Of a stretch of DNA of 64,000 nucleotides, positions 20,876-30,764 are shown one piece after another. Source of the DNA: Porphyra umbilicalis (Eukaryota > Rhodophyta > Bangiophyceae > Bangiales > Bangiaceae); assembly GCA_002049455.2 (NCBI GenBank), contig KV918808.1:186001-250000 (forward strand). Direction: 5' to 3'. The notes below the pieces were generated by a model. It did no database searches and was not told the origin of the DNA. It was given only the letters and a program-made list of their open reading frames with translations. The first letter of the stretch is position 1. Each line of letters opens with the position of its first letter. The position numbers and the translations under genes are program-made.

Positions 20876-21023
20876 CCCTACAAGAAAATTTGACCGAAAA
20901 TCCCAGGTTTTCTGCCTCGAAATCCCAGGTCGCCTGGGATACCGAGCCAAACCCACTTCCATGGAGCGATTTACCTGGGATTCCGTGCAACGGCGACCTG
21001 GCCCGTGCGGATCGACCTGGGAT
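20876..21023. repeat. Left terminal inverted repeat and subterminal repeats of the CACTA element
   Basis: The terminal repeat covers about 20876-20911. Nine-base subterminal motifs ATCCCAGGT or its complement ACCTGGGAT occur at 20900-20908, 20922-20930, 20932-20940 (GCCTGGGAT), 20973-20981 and 21015-21023. In Spm such repeats bind the TnpA protein; here that role is inferred. Confidence 0.9.
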
Positions 21024-21757
21024 TTCGAGTCCAATGTCGCGGATCGGCCTGGATGGGATCCTCAGCCTCTCTGCTCATGCCGCTTCGCACGCCAACAATC
21101 CCCGCCAGCTCGGAACAAATTGTGAAGTGGCCGTGTCCTCATACATTCCCGACCTTCGGCCTGCCCCATCGCCACCGCGGCGTAGTGACACGTCAGGCTT
21201 CAGGGAGGGAGGGTATCCCCGGCTGGGCTTGTGCCCCGATACAGAAGGTCCGGTGACGCGGGCCGGCGGCGCTCTGGGCCGCCGCCAAGCGACCATTCCG
21301 GCATGTGGGGACATCAGGACCAGCATGCCTCGAGCTGTCAGACTGGAGCAGGGGGGGGGGTGCAGCGGGTGGAAGGTGGCCAACACAGCGATGCATTGAG
21401 CCCCTCTCGTGTGCGTGCTGGAAGGGAAAAGTGAGACTTGTGGCCACCTGGTCGAAACACCTGAGGCTTATGACGAGCGAGCTGCTTCCAGTCTGGCCTT
21501 CCACCGTTGAGATCTAGATGCCGATGGAAGCTTCCAGAGCATTCCACTGTCAGCCGTGCAATCCTGCCATTTGATAGGGCACTGCTTCGCCCTGTTTGCC
21601 TGTAAAAGAGTCTCCCATGGCCTTACCGACGATGTGTTCCATCAGCCATCGACACTCGCATTGCCACCGCCGGTGCTCCTTCTTCGCCGCCTCGTCATCG
21701 ACCTGCTGCTCCAGCTCCCCCCCCTATCCCAACCTCCACCCCCCACCAGCAGTGGCC

Positions 21758-24717
21758 ATGGTACCCTCTGGCGTCGGCGAGCGGTACGCCTGTTACTGCC
21801 CATCCTGCACGGACGACGGCCGCAGTGGTCCCAACTCGGTGTGTCGGTCAACTTTTTTTATCCACCGACAGCGTGAAAAGCGCCGTCGTCTGGAGCATGG
21901 CGGCCACGGTGGCGGTCCAGCAAATGCCCTACTCCCCAATGGTGGGGGGGGGGACCATCAGCGGGCGACGGGCTTTCGGTGCCGTCGGGCGGCCAGGGTG
22001 GACAACCGCCAGGGGATGACGGCGCCAGCGCACAGGCGGCCGTCGAGGCGGACCGGCGCCGATGCGATGCGGACGAAACGCCGGACGCAAGTGTGGCATC
22101 GAGCGATTCCACGTCAAACGACGGATCAGACGGATCAGACGGGTCAAACGACGTGCCACCACCGGATTTCATCGCTGATCCGGAGCCAGAAGATCAGATT
22201 GGGGCTCCACCAATCCCGATTTACCAACCAACCGTCAGCACGAACGAAGTGCGTCTGACGGTGGGCCAGTTTAAGGATTGCAGAGCAGACCTTGCGCTGC
22301 ATGCCTTTACAGTTCAACACGATTTGACGCAAGCGTCGATTGCGGATCTACTTCAATTAAGCTCCTCCGCGGCCACGTACTGCACGCCCCACCTTATGGA
22401 GCGTTTCGTCGATGCAAGCGTCAACTTGGAGACAAGGTTAGTCGACTGTTGCGTCCACGGGTGCGTGGCCTTCACCCATACGCGCGCGCAACAGACCACG
22501 TGCGACGCTTGCGGATCACCGCGCTTCAAAGCCAACGGCAAGCCGGCCAAACAGGTCACGTACTGGTCCTTGACATCCTGGTTGGCTCACCTTCTCAGCG
22601 ACCCCATAATTGGGAAGTCAATGATGGAGAACATGGCTGCGGCGCGCAAGGCTGTGGATGAAGTGGCCGACGGGGTCCACGACTACCCCCACAGCTCGAA
22701 CTTCCGTCACTACCGCGATGCAGGACTACTTGATCACGGCCCTTTCGTACCAGTTAACTGTGGAACCGACGGCTTTCAGTTCTTTCGGCAGAACGGGTTC
22801 GAAGGCTGGCCGGTAACGGTCACACCCCTGAGCCTGAGCCCTAACCAACGGACGCGCATGAAGTATCAGCTACTGCTGGTCGTAACGCCTGGGCCAAGAC
22901 AACCTGCCGACCTCGAATCGTTTCTACACCCCATTGCGGCGGAGTTAAACGAGCTGGCCAAGGGTGTTCCCGGTCTAATAGTAGCCAACTCGCCAACCCC
23001 AGTCGTGTTAAGGGCCGGAGTGCTCAACTTTACGACGGATCAGCCGGGCGGCGACAAGCTCTGTCAGCTAACTGGCGTCAGCAGCTACATTTACAACCGT
23101 TTTTGCCTCTTCCAGGGAATCTACGCTCCTGCAAGTAGCCATGTCTACTTCCCGCCTAAGGATCTAAGCGGCAAGTCTCTGTTCAAAGTACGTGACTGCA
23201 TTGCACCGCGACGCACGGCCGCAAGTATTGCCGTAAGTGCGGCTGAAGTGGAGGACGCGCGTGCAGAAGGCAGATCGGTCGCGTACCAGACAAGGCTGCA
23301 GCAGAAGAGTGGCGTTAAGGGCTACTCCCTGTTCTTCGCGCCCAGCCCAGCAATGCGCACCGCCTACCCGCACCTGAAACACTTATGGACAATGGGTCCT
23401 ACCGCCGCCCCCTACGATACCATGCACTTGGTGCTCCTAAACGTTGTGCCGCACCTGTGGAAGCTCTTCGCTGGGCTTAAGCTGGTAAACAACAAGAAGG
23501 ACGAAGACTACTTCTTACCGAAGGCGACGGTGGCCCTCATCGGCCGGGAGCTGCGGGAGGCGCGCCAGACGGTGCCCCTGGCCCAGGCCAGATCTCTGAG
23601 AAATATCGACATCCATCAAAAGTCCTTCAAGGCGGTCGACTGGATGCACTTTATCCTGTGCAGCGGAGAAGTACTGCTGGCAAGTCGGATTCCAAGCGCC
23701 TTCTACAAGATCTTCATGGCACTAAGCCGCGCCTGCCGTCTGCTATTCCGACCTAGGGGCGTATCTGAGGCGGATATCCAGTCGATTGACAACGATCTCA
23801 AGTACTTCGTGACCAACTACTACGATAAGATATACCGCGGATCGGCCGAGCGGTTACCGCTCTGCCTGTCTACAATTTCTTCTCTTCTAGACATTGTTCC
23901 GCTGCTCCGCGCGTGCGGCCCAGCCTGGGTCGTCTGGCAGTTTCCGATGGAGCGGAAAATTGGGACGCTGGGAAAGCTGATCCGCTCCAGTTCAAGACCG
24001 CACGCCACCCTCGTCAAGAATGTCACGCGCAAATGCAAGGCCGACCTCATTACTTCCTTTGGCCAGCAATACTTACCCACCGAATGGGCAGAAACAACTG
24101 AGAAACGTTGGACGGCGCCCGGTCTTCCTCGCGGCAGCCTGAAGGTACCTCAGGATGTCGGCGCTGACTGCGCGCTGCTACCACCTAGGAGCGAGCCGGT
24201 GGGCCTTGAAGGGGCGGAGCTTTCCAGTATGCGGGCAGTGCTGATCCAAGAAAACGCCGACGAAGTGCCTCTTCAGGTTTTGGCTAAGAAGTACTACCGA
24301 GCTAAGCTGGCGTCCGGAAAAATTGCCGGATCTAGGCCTGTCGGGTCGGACTGCGACAAGCGCCGGCGCCGCAACTACTTGGTACGGATCAACTCCCGAG
24401 AAGATTTCTTCCTCCCCGACGGTTCCGTGGGGGAGCGCTCAGTCTCAACGTTTGGGGCCATCTTACACTACGCGGCCGTGTTCATTAATGGCCAAGCAAT
24501 GGCCTTCGCCTACGTAGAGCGCGTTAAGTCGGCTAAGGACCGCCCCGGCCGGTATGGTTACGCGGCGACCAAGTACGGGATTGAGTGTATCCTCGGGCTA
24601 GGCGGGTCGTGCGGATACGTACCAGTCGGCGCCGTGGCCGAAGTTGTCGCCACAATTGGGAGAGAGGGCCTCCATTTTGTGTTGTTTAATAGGGAGCCGT
24701 TTTCTGAGGACCTGTAG
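21758..24717 (+). CDS. CACTA tnp2-type transposase (one apparent frameshift)
   Basis: The main frame (from about 21955 to 24717) encodes roughly 915 residues of the tnp2/Plavaka-type transposase of CACTA elements. Visible are a Cys pair block (CCVHGCVAF...CDACGSPRF), the NCGTDGFQFF and LSPNQRTRMKYQLLLVVTPGP region followed by DLESFLHPIAAELNELAKGVPG, the SYIYNRFCLFQGIY block, and a C-terminal ..MERKIGTLGKLIRSSSRPH... region. The frame has no ATG at its start (position 21979 is GTG). An upstream ATG at 21758 opens a second frame with a Cys/His-type N-terminus (RYACYCPSC...FFIHRQREKRRR), as family members have. The two frames would join across the 10-G run 21944-21953 with one extra G. Codon use is much less GC-biased than in host genes. 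Confidence 0.85.
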
Positions 24718-25331
24718 AACCAGAAGGGGTGGGCTAAGAGGACGCAAACCACTTGTCATTGGATTTAATTAAGCGTGTAACTGCCTAAAAATAATAGAAA
24801 GCAGTGACGAAGACAAGAACAACTGCCATATTTACTTTGTACACGCCAACTATTGCAGCTCTGATTCATTCCAGTGACGTTTCTACGCCAACCGGATCTC
24901 GACCGGACCCAGGGCCCACGGAGGCCTCTGGGCCGCACGATCTCGGAAGAGCGGTCGAGGGGGCGGCATTGGTTTCCAATGGCCTCTGGCGGGGGTGCCC
25001 GTTCACCAGCACCGCCCGGCGGCAGCTTTCCGCCACCAGTGCTTCGTGGGCGCTCTACGGAAGGGGGGCGCTCAGAGCCTGCGCACTGTGAGTATTCTGG
25101 CCACGGCCCAGACGATGCCAGCGCACACCTGGCCACACTGACTACCACGGTGTGAGTGACGCGGTCACCGCAGTCGCAGGCACCACCCCGTCGCATCCAA
25201 CGTCGCCTTCACCGTCGCGTCTCACAAAGGCACGCACACTCCCCGCCCCTTTTGCACCTGTCATCTGTGTCGCACTCTCGACGCTCCTTCCCCGATACCC
25301 CTGGACCGATCCTTTCCCGAGCTCCCGTAAC

Positions 25332-26713
25332 ATGGCGGCCGGCCGCAAGCGAGCGCGTGGTGCTAGCGGTACGTGTTGTTCGTTTCTTTGGATCTGATGT
25401 ATATCCACTGCCCCCACCCCCCCACTCCCCCCCAACATCCCCCGTTCTGAGCGTGATTATGCTCTTTGTCCGTACGGCCACGTGTTATATGTGTGTGATA
25501 TGCTGTCCCATCTTTGTATGGACACCCGGTCCTCCTCGTCTGTCTTTTTTCGGCACAGAATGGTGTACATACGGGGGGAATGCACACTGGTATGGTGACT
25601 GACGAGACCGAAATACTTGAGTGCTTTCCTTTGCGTTGTGTTTCTTTGTGCTCGATATCCTTCTCTTCGATCCATTTCGTTTTCTTTCCAGGCAATTTGG
25701 CCGCCGCCGTCGCGGCGGCTGCAGCACTGCCGGCGGCGGCTCCCCGCGCGTCGAACGACGCGTCGTCACCCCCGCGAGCGCAGCCGAATCGAACTTCGGG
25801 ACGCCGGCGCGCGGCCGTTGCCACGCCGCCACCACCGCCGAATCGTCGGCTGTCCTCTCCCCGCGAGGCGTTGCCCCCGCCCCCCGTGCGAACGCGTCTC
25901 TCTTCTCGCGGTGCCAGCGCGCCAAGCTCTTCGGCGACGGGGGCTACTTCCGCGTGCCCGAACGGGCGCGGCAGCGCCGAGGCTGCGGCCGTTCCGGCGA
26001 GCCCTGCTGGGCCTGCGGCGGTTTTGAACGGCTCTTCGGAGCGCCCGCTGGTGGTTCTGCCCGTCCCATCTCGGTCACGTGGGGCGGGCAGGACCCGCGG
26101 CACCACGAACGGCCGGTGCGGATTCGATCTTCACCCGGACCCGGATGCCGCGCGGCGTGCGGTGGCGATACCCGCAGCCGCCGTCAACCGCTTGCCAGTT
26201 TTTCAGGTCCTTAACATCTCTGGGCCGGACGTGATACACATCAAGCGGCTGGCAAAGTCGGCCGCTAAGGTGTTTGACCCCCTCGTCACCTTCTGCGCAC
26301 AGGCGCGAGTGGACATTGACGTGGCCGTCCGGCACCTTGAGCGGTTCGAGCCGCGGCTGGGCGTTTGCGTTCGGAGCTGGGGTGCCTGCTGTCTACTGTC
26401 TAAGGTAGCCAACAACAGCGCGGCCTATCACAAGGCGCTCGCAAAGAAGGGGCAGGCCGGGCAGGCGGCGGCCGCGGCGGCGACGGCGGGCGGGGCAACG
26501 CTCCCGTCGCCGACACGGCCGCTGCCACCGCCGCCGACACGGCGGCTGCCACCGCCGCCAACACGGCCGCTGCCACCGCCGCCGAATCGGTCGGTGCGAC
26601 CCTCGTCACCGGCTGCACGGGTCAGATCGGGAACTAACGCCAGCGATCACGCAACCGTTGACAGTGCGACGGGTGCCCAGTCGGCCGAGGATTTCTTTGC
26701 TTCTCATCGCTAG
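25332..26713 (+). CDS. Second CACTA protein, spliced (TnpA-like position)
   Basis: A single intron joins exon 25332-25368 (MAAGRKRARGAS) to exon 25692-26713. The donor is G|GTACGT and the acceptor TTTCTTTCCAG|GC, giving a phase-1 junction and a 352-residue protein. The N-terminus is Ala/Pro/Arg-rich. A folded-looking core (about residues 175-255) includes LNISGPDVIHIKRLAKSAAK and RVDIDVAVRHLERFEPRLGV. The C-terminal third has TRPLPPPP/TRRLPPPP repeats. I do not recognise a family. By position and element type it could be the TnpA-like subterminal-repeat-binding protein. An AATAAA signal follows the stop at 26717. Confidence 0.65.
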
Positions 26714-27024
26714 TTAATAAACACAACCATCCGACCTGTTCACAACATTGTCTAATCAATGAATACTTGACTAAACGGAATATTGCTATTATAGCAAGCT
26801 GTCAAGTATACTCGAACACAGCGTACAGCAGAAACTGATATGCCAGTACGTAATACCGTACTTCACTCTTATATGTAACATTCTTTGAAGGTATCCCAGT
26901 GTAAGATTGTGCAGTCACAACTGCACTCATACTTGAATATGGACCATTGCGCTGTCTGACAGCATTGCTCTCAGCCACCCATCTATGCAACGTGGATGCC
27001 TGTGAGCGAACCAAAGTCCATACA

Positions 27025-27233
27025 ATCCCAGGTTGTACCTGGGATTCTAAGCCCCAGCGATGCCCGAAGATCCCAGGCAAGCTGGTATTCCGCATGAGCT
27101 TGAGGTCCTTTTTTCAGGGCTGTGAAGGTCTTCGACCTGGGATATTGAGCCACACAACCTGGTTTTTTGTGCCACTTCACCTGGTATTATGGGCCATAAA
27201 ACTTGGGATTTCTCGTTAGATGTTCTAGTAGGG
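27025..27233. repeat. Right terminal inverted repeat and subterminal repeats of the CACTA element
   Basis: The subterminal motif appears at 27025-27033, 27037-27045, 27070-27078 (ATCCCAGGC), 27135-27143 and, as ACTTGGGAT, at 27201-27209. The terminal inverted repeat covers about 27198-27233 and ends CTAGTAGGG. Confidence 0.9.
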
Positions 27234-28040
27234 CGACACAAACGTGCCAAAGCCCCATAGGTTCTCCACGAGGGGCACCCACCGGAGCAAGCAGGTGATC
27301 GAATCCGGCGTGTTGACCGGCGCATAGCCGGAGAGGGCATCAGAGTAGGGTGCCCCACCGAGGCGCCCATCCGCGTTGAAGCCATCATCGGCAATAGCGT
27401 CAAGGGTGACCTTGGCGACCGCATGGTAGCCAAAACAGGCGGCCTCCGTCGTCGTCGGCGGCATCGTGCACCCATCATCACACGCCTCCCCCGGCGGGCA
27501 GCCACGCGGGAGGGACACGTTCATCCCAGCGGCGGCGGCGTACATGGGTGCGACGCCCTTCTCGCCAAAAAAGTGCGCGGTCATGGCCACCTTGACGCCC
27601 GCGTTGCGAAGGTGCACCGCCTCCTCGGAGCGATCAGCGGGCGCGGCGCGGCCGGGGGGGGACCCCCCACGGGCCGGCACGTACCCATGGCGCTCCGCAT
27701 AGACGGGGAGGCAATCGTACTCGGCGGCGGTGAGGGCGGCGTTGAAGCGGAACTCGTACGGGGCCTCGAACTTGAAGCTTTGGTAGATTGGCACGACCGA
27801 CGCGAGCATCGCGCCGATGAGGGGCGGGAGCGCTGCAAGGATGGGGGGGAGCTCCTGCGCCCCCGGGGGGGGGGGCTCAACCCCCGTGGGAACGTGCTGA
27901 TCACCGGCGGAGGTGGGCTGACCACCGACGGGGGCACCAACGGCAACCGCAACGGCGGCGACCGACAGAGCCACCGCAGCCATGTGGGCGGCAGTCAGGC
28001 GATGGCGGATTGGGCGGGGGGTGAAGACAGAGGCTGCCAT
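27234..28040 (-). pseudogene. Vanadium haloperoxidase-like gene, 5' part (split by transposon)
   Basis: The N-terminal half (269 codons) of the same gene as 20045-20875. It contains PPLIGAMLASVVPIYQSFKF, then AMTAHFFGEKGVAPMYAAA and the family block DGFNADGRLGGAPYSDALSGYAPVNTP ahead of LLRWVPLVENLWGFGTFVS. ATG 28040 is preferred because it gives a signal-peptide-like start (HMAAVALSVAAVAVAVGAPV); an ATG at 28157 would put 39 polar residues before it. The predicted export to a membrane or extracellular space is inference. Together with the 3' part and one CGA removed, a single uninterrupted 544-codon frame results. As it stands the frame reads only two codons into the transposon before a stop. 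Confidence 0.88.
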
Positions 28041-30764
28041 CGTGCCGTAGACGCCAGAGACGAGGGTGCGTTCCACCCGTCCAAGAAGGCCTTCGTGTGG
28101 GCGACCCAGCTGAGGCAAAGGCCGTGCGGGGCTGGGCGGGTCGTGGCTGGTTGGCATCTGTCATTGAACAAACGCCGTCTGGTCGACGTCAGCGCCGCTC
28201 AAGTAGCGCGTCGCGACGCCGTGCTGAGTGGGCGGTGACCCTGTGGGGCCCAAGCGCCCGCGGTGGGTCACCACTACACCGCTGCCGCACGGGCGCGCGC
28301 GGCAGCAGTCTGTGAATGGGGGGGAAGAGCCCTCGTGGCTTGTGTCCGCCACATCCCCAATGGCTCGTGTCCGCCCAGCCCCCAGCAATGTATCGCGGAC
28401 TCATAGGCCGGCATATAATCCGTGGCGGTCGCTCGCGTGACGCGTCGCCCGTCTCTCGTCCATCTGAGCCTCCGACCCCCGCCGGAGCCGATGCGGGCGC
28501 CGCCAGCCGGGTTCGTGGTGTGGTCCATGCGAAGTATGTGTTGCTCTGGCCATGGGAGATATTGCTAACAACTCGGGCTATCGCTGTCGGCGGTTTCATT
28601 CTAGAACCAATTCCACACCCTTACATTGGTCGGTGAGAGTAAGTTACTTTAAGATATTTTACTTACTGTCAAATTGACAGTGTCAACGCATCAGCGTGAC
28701 GTCACTTGCCAGAACCCTGTCTGGCTAAAACTCGAGCGTCTGTCCGAGGTGTGTCCGTGTACTTTCGAAAAAGAACGTGCCAATTGCAACGAGCAGCCTA
28801 AAGACACACGGCGCAACAAATGACACGAACGGCAACCACGAGCAGCCTAGAGACACACGGCGCAACAAATGACACGAACGGCAGCGTAAAGACACGTCCA
28901 AACCACGCCACAGCCGACCCCACGCCTGCCAGCGCCCGCTCACCTGCCCGCCCGCCCGCCCGCCCCGCCCCTCCCCGCGTCTGGCACATGGCCCACCCTT
29001 TTCCGGCGCAACCAGGGCATCGCTGTCTAAGCACAACCCTTCAATGTCCAACATCACCCAAGCTCCTTCCCAGCTAGACGCACTGACGAGAGGGTTGAGC
29101 AGTAAAAGTTCTGTTCGGTTCAGACAGATCATTCAAAATTGGGGTCGAACGTCCGAAGCTTTGGTAATATTCAGTGCGTTCTCGTTACACCGTGTTTTGT
29201 CGCCGATTCTTTCAAACTGTGAACTGCCTGAATCGAATTGCCTCTCCGATTATTCGATGAATCACCATGGAATCACATTGAGATCAGAGTACAGAGATAT
29301 ATTGGCCGTCGTCGGATTAGTCTTTGTATGAAACTATTTTGATCTCGTGGACAGGTTTCTGAAACAGCCAGCGAGACATTCGACTTAGCGTGGTCACACG
29401 GAATTGTATAGTTCTCCAAGTGTTGCAAGTGTCATTTCCAACGACTGTCCGGAGCTGCTTTTCTGGATGTTCCCTGGGATCGTCCTCCTGTTCGTTCCAG
29501 ATCATTGGTACGAATGTTTCTTGAAGCTGTTGTCCCAGACCGTCTCTGGAATCAAATTGGTCTGGCCCGCGATAGGTGCGTTCAAACTATCACCAGGACC
29601 GTGTCATGGGCGATAGCACGGCGTGAACGATGCTGTTACTTTCTTGTCACGGAGACAGTACAGTCGGATAGTAGAAGCGTGTTGTCATGCTGCGCCTCAG
29701 ATAAAAATGTGAGATGCTCCATGCGCTCGCCTTGTGGTTCTTCCAGCATTTTCTTGGCCGTATGACGTAGTGTGCTCTGCGAGCATTGGTACTCCACGTG
29801 TTTTAACGTCCCTGTGTTGGATACTCAATGTTCCGCCGCTGGGCAATCCCCCAATCTTTGCTCCTACTTTGTGGCAGGACAACAGATTCGCAGCGAGAGA
29901 CACTGGGTTGTCTGCTTGGTCGCAACAAGCGAAAAGGCTTATCAGAATACCAACAGATATGTATACAACAGCCAGTAAACTCATGAGAACAGACGAGAAC
30001 GAGTTGCTCTGCGGGCCACAGAAAACTATGGGGCGAATCTTACCCTCAGCCGCACTGACACGTCAGCATCCAGCCGTAGGGCCCGTTGTTGGGCAGCACA
30101 AGTATCAATGTGCCAGCTTTGCACGTTGCTTCGCCGCTCATACACCAGCCCCACGTGTTCCTGTGATATCTGGGACAGCGCTGCCTTGGAGTCATACCAA
30201 AATAATACAGTGGCCGCCTAGTACTGATAGAAGGACAGAGTAGTGATGATGTCCATCGCCATTCGACCGAGATGCATAAGGGATCAACGCATAAACTGAA
30301 GAAGACGAAAAGGATGCGAGCCAGTCGATGGGTACGGCTAGCGGTGTCAGCGAGTGACAAGTACAAAAGTGGAGCTCCATGATACAGAGGATTGACCACG
30401 AAGCCAAGGCCTGCTGCCCTCCGACAGAGACCCCTTGACTGCTTTGCGAAAACGGTAAGTTCTGGCGATTGGAAAGTTTGATAGCGGGCTACAAGACATT
30501 ATTACGTTACTCCATTGAAACAGATAAGGCAGCACCTCGTGCTGGTCTCGGGCACTGATGACGTTGAGAGAGAGCTCTGGTTCATTTCCGCCCGCGATAT
30601 CGCTACTGGGGAAAAACATTGGCGCGTCTGCTGCGTCACTCACAACCTCTTTGGTCTGTGAATCACGACGACGAGCCATGGGAGGACTCAAGAGGCGCCG
30701 TCGCGGGCCCCGAGTGGCTTCCAGCTTCCGTTTTGAGCAGGACGACTCTGCCGCCTATTGACCC
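28041..30764. other. Intergenic, lower-GC, no gene recognised
   Basis: Upstream of the haloperoxidase start the GC content falls. Frames are short and overlapping. A lone CAGTGCGTTCTCGTTA end of the pogo-like family lies at 29172-29187 without a visible partner. A 49-bp tandem duplication lies at 28791-28888. I see no protein motif. Confidence 0.5.
28791..28888. repeat. Two-copy 49-bp tandem repeat
   Basis: The unit beginning GAGCAGCCTA and containing ACACACGGCGCAACAAATG is repeated at 28791 and 28840 with few mismatches. Confidence 0.75.

Larger units (their letters stand above)
20876..27233 (+). mobile_element. Complete CACTA/EnSpm DNA transposon (6,358 bp)
   Basis: The left end reads CCCTACAAGAAAATTTGACC and the right end, reverse-complemented, CCCTACTAGAACATCTAACG; about 28 of the first 36 bases match. 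The left 13 bases equal the classic En/Spm terminus CACTACAAGAAAA except for the second base. CGA is duplicated at 20873-20875 and 27234-27236, the 3-bp duplication expected of CACTA elements. Subterminal repeats of ATCCCAGGT/ACCTGGGAT crowd both ends. Inside are two plus-strand genes: a tnp2-type transposase (21758-24717) and a spliced second protein (25332-26713). The element sits in antisense to a haloperoxidase-like gene whose coding sequence it interrupts. Confidence 0.95.
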
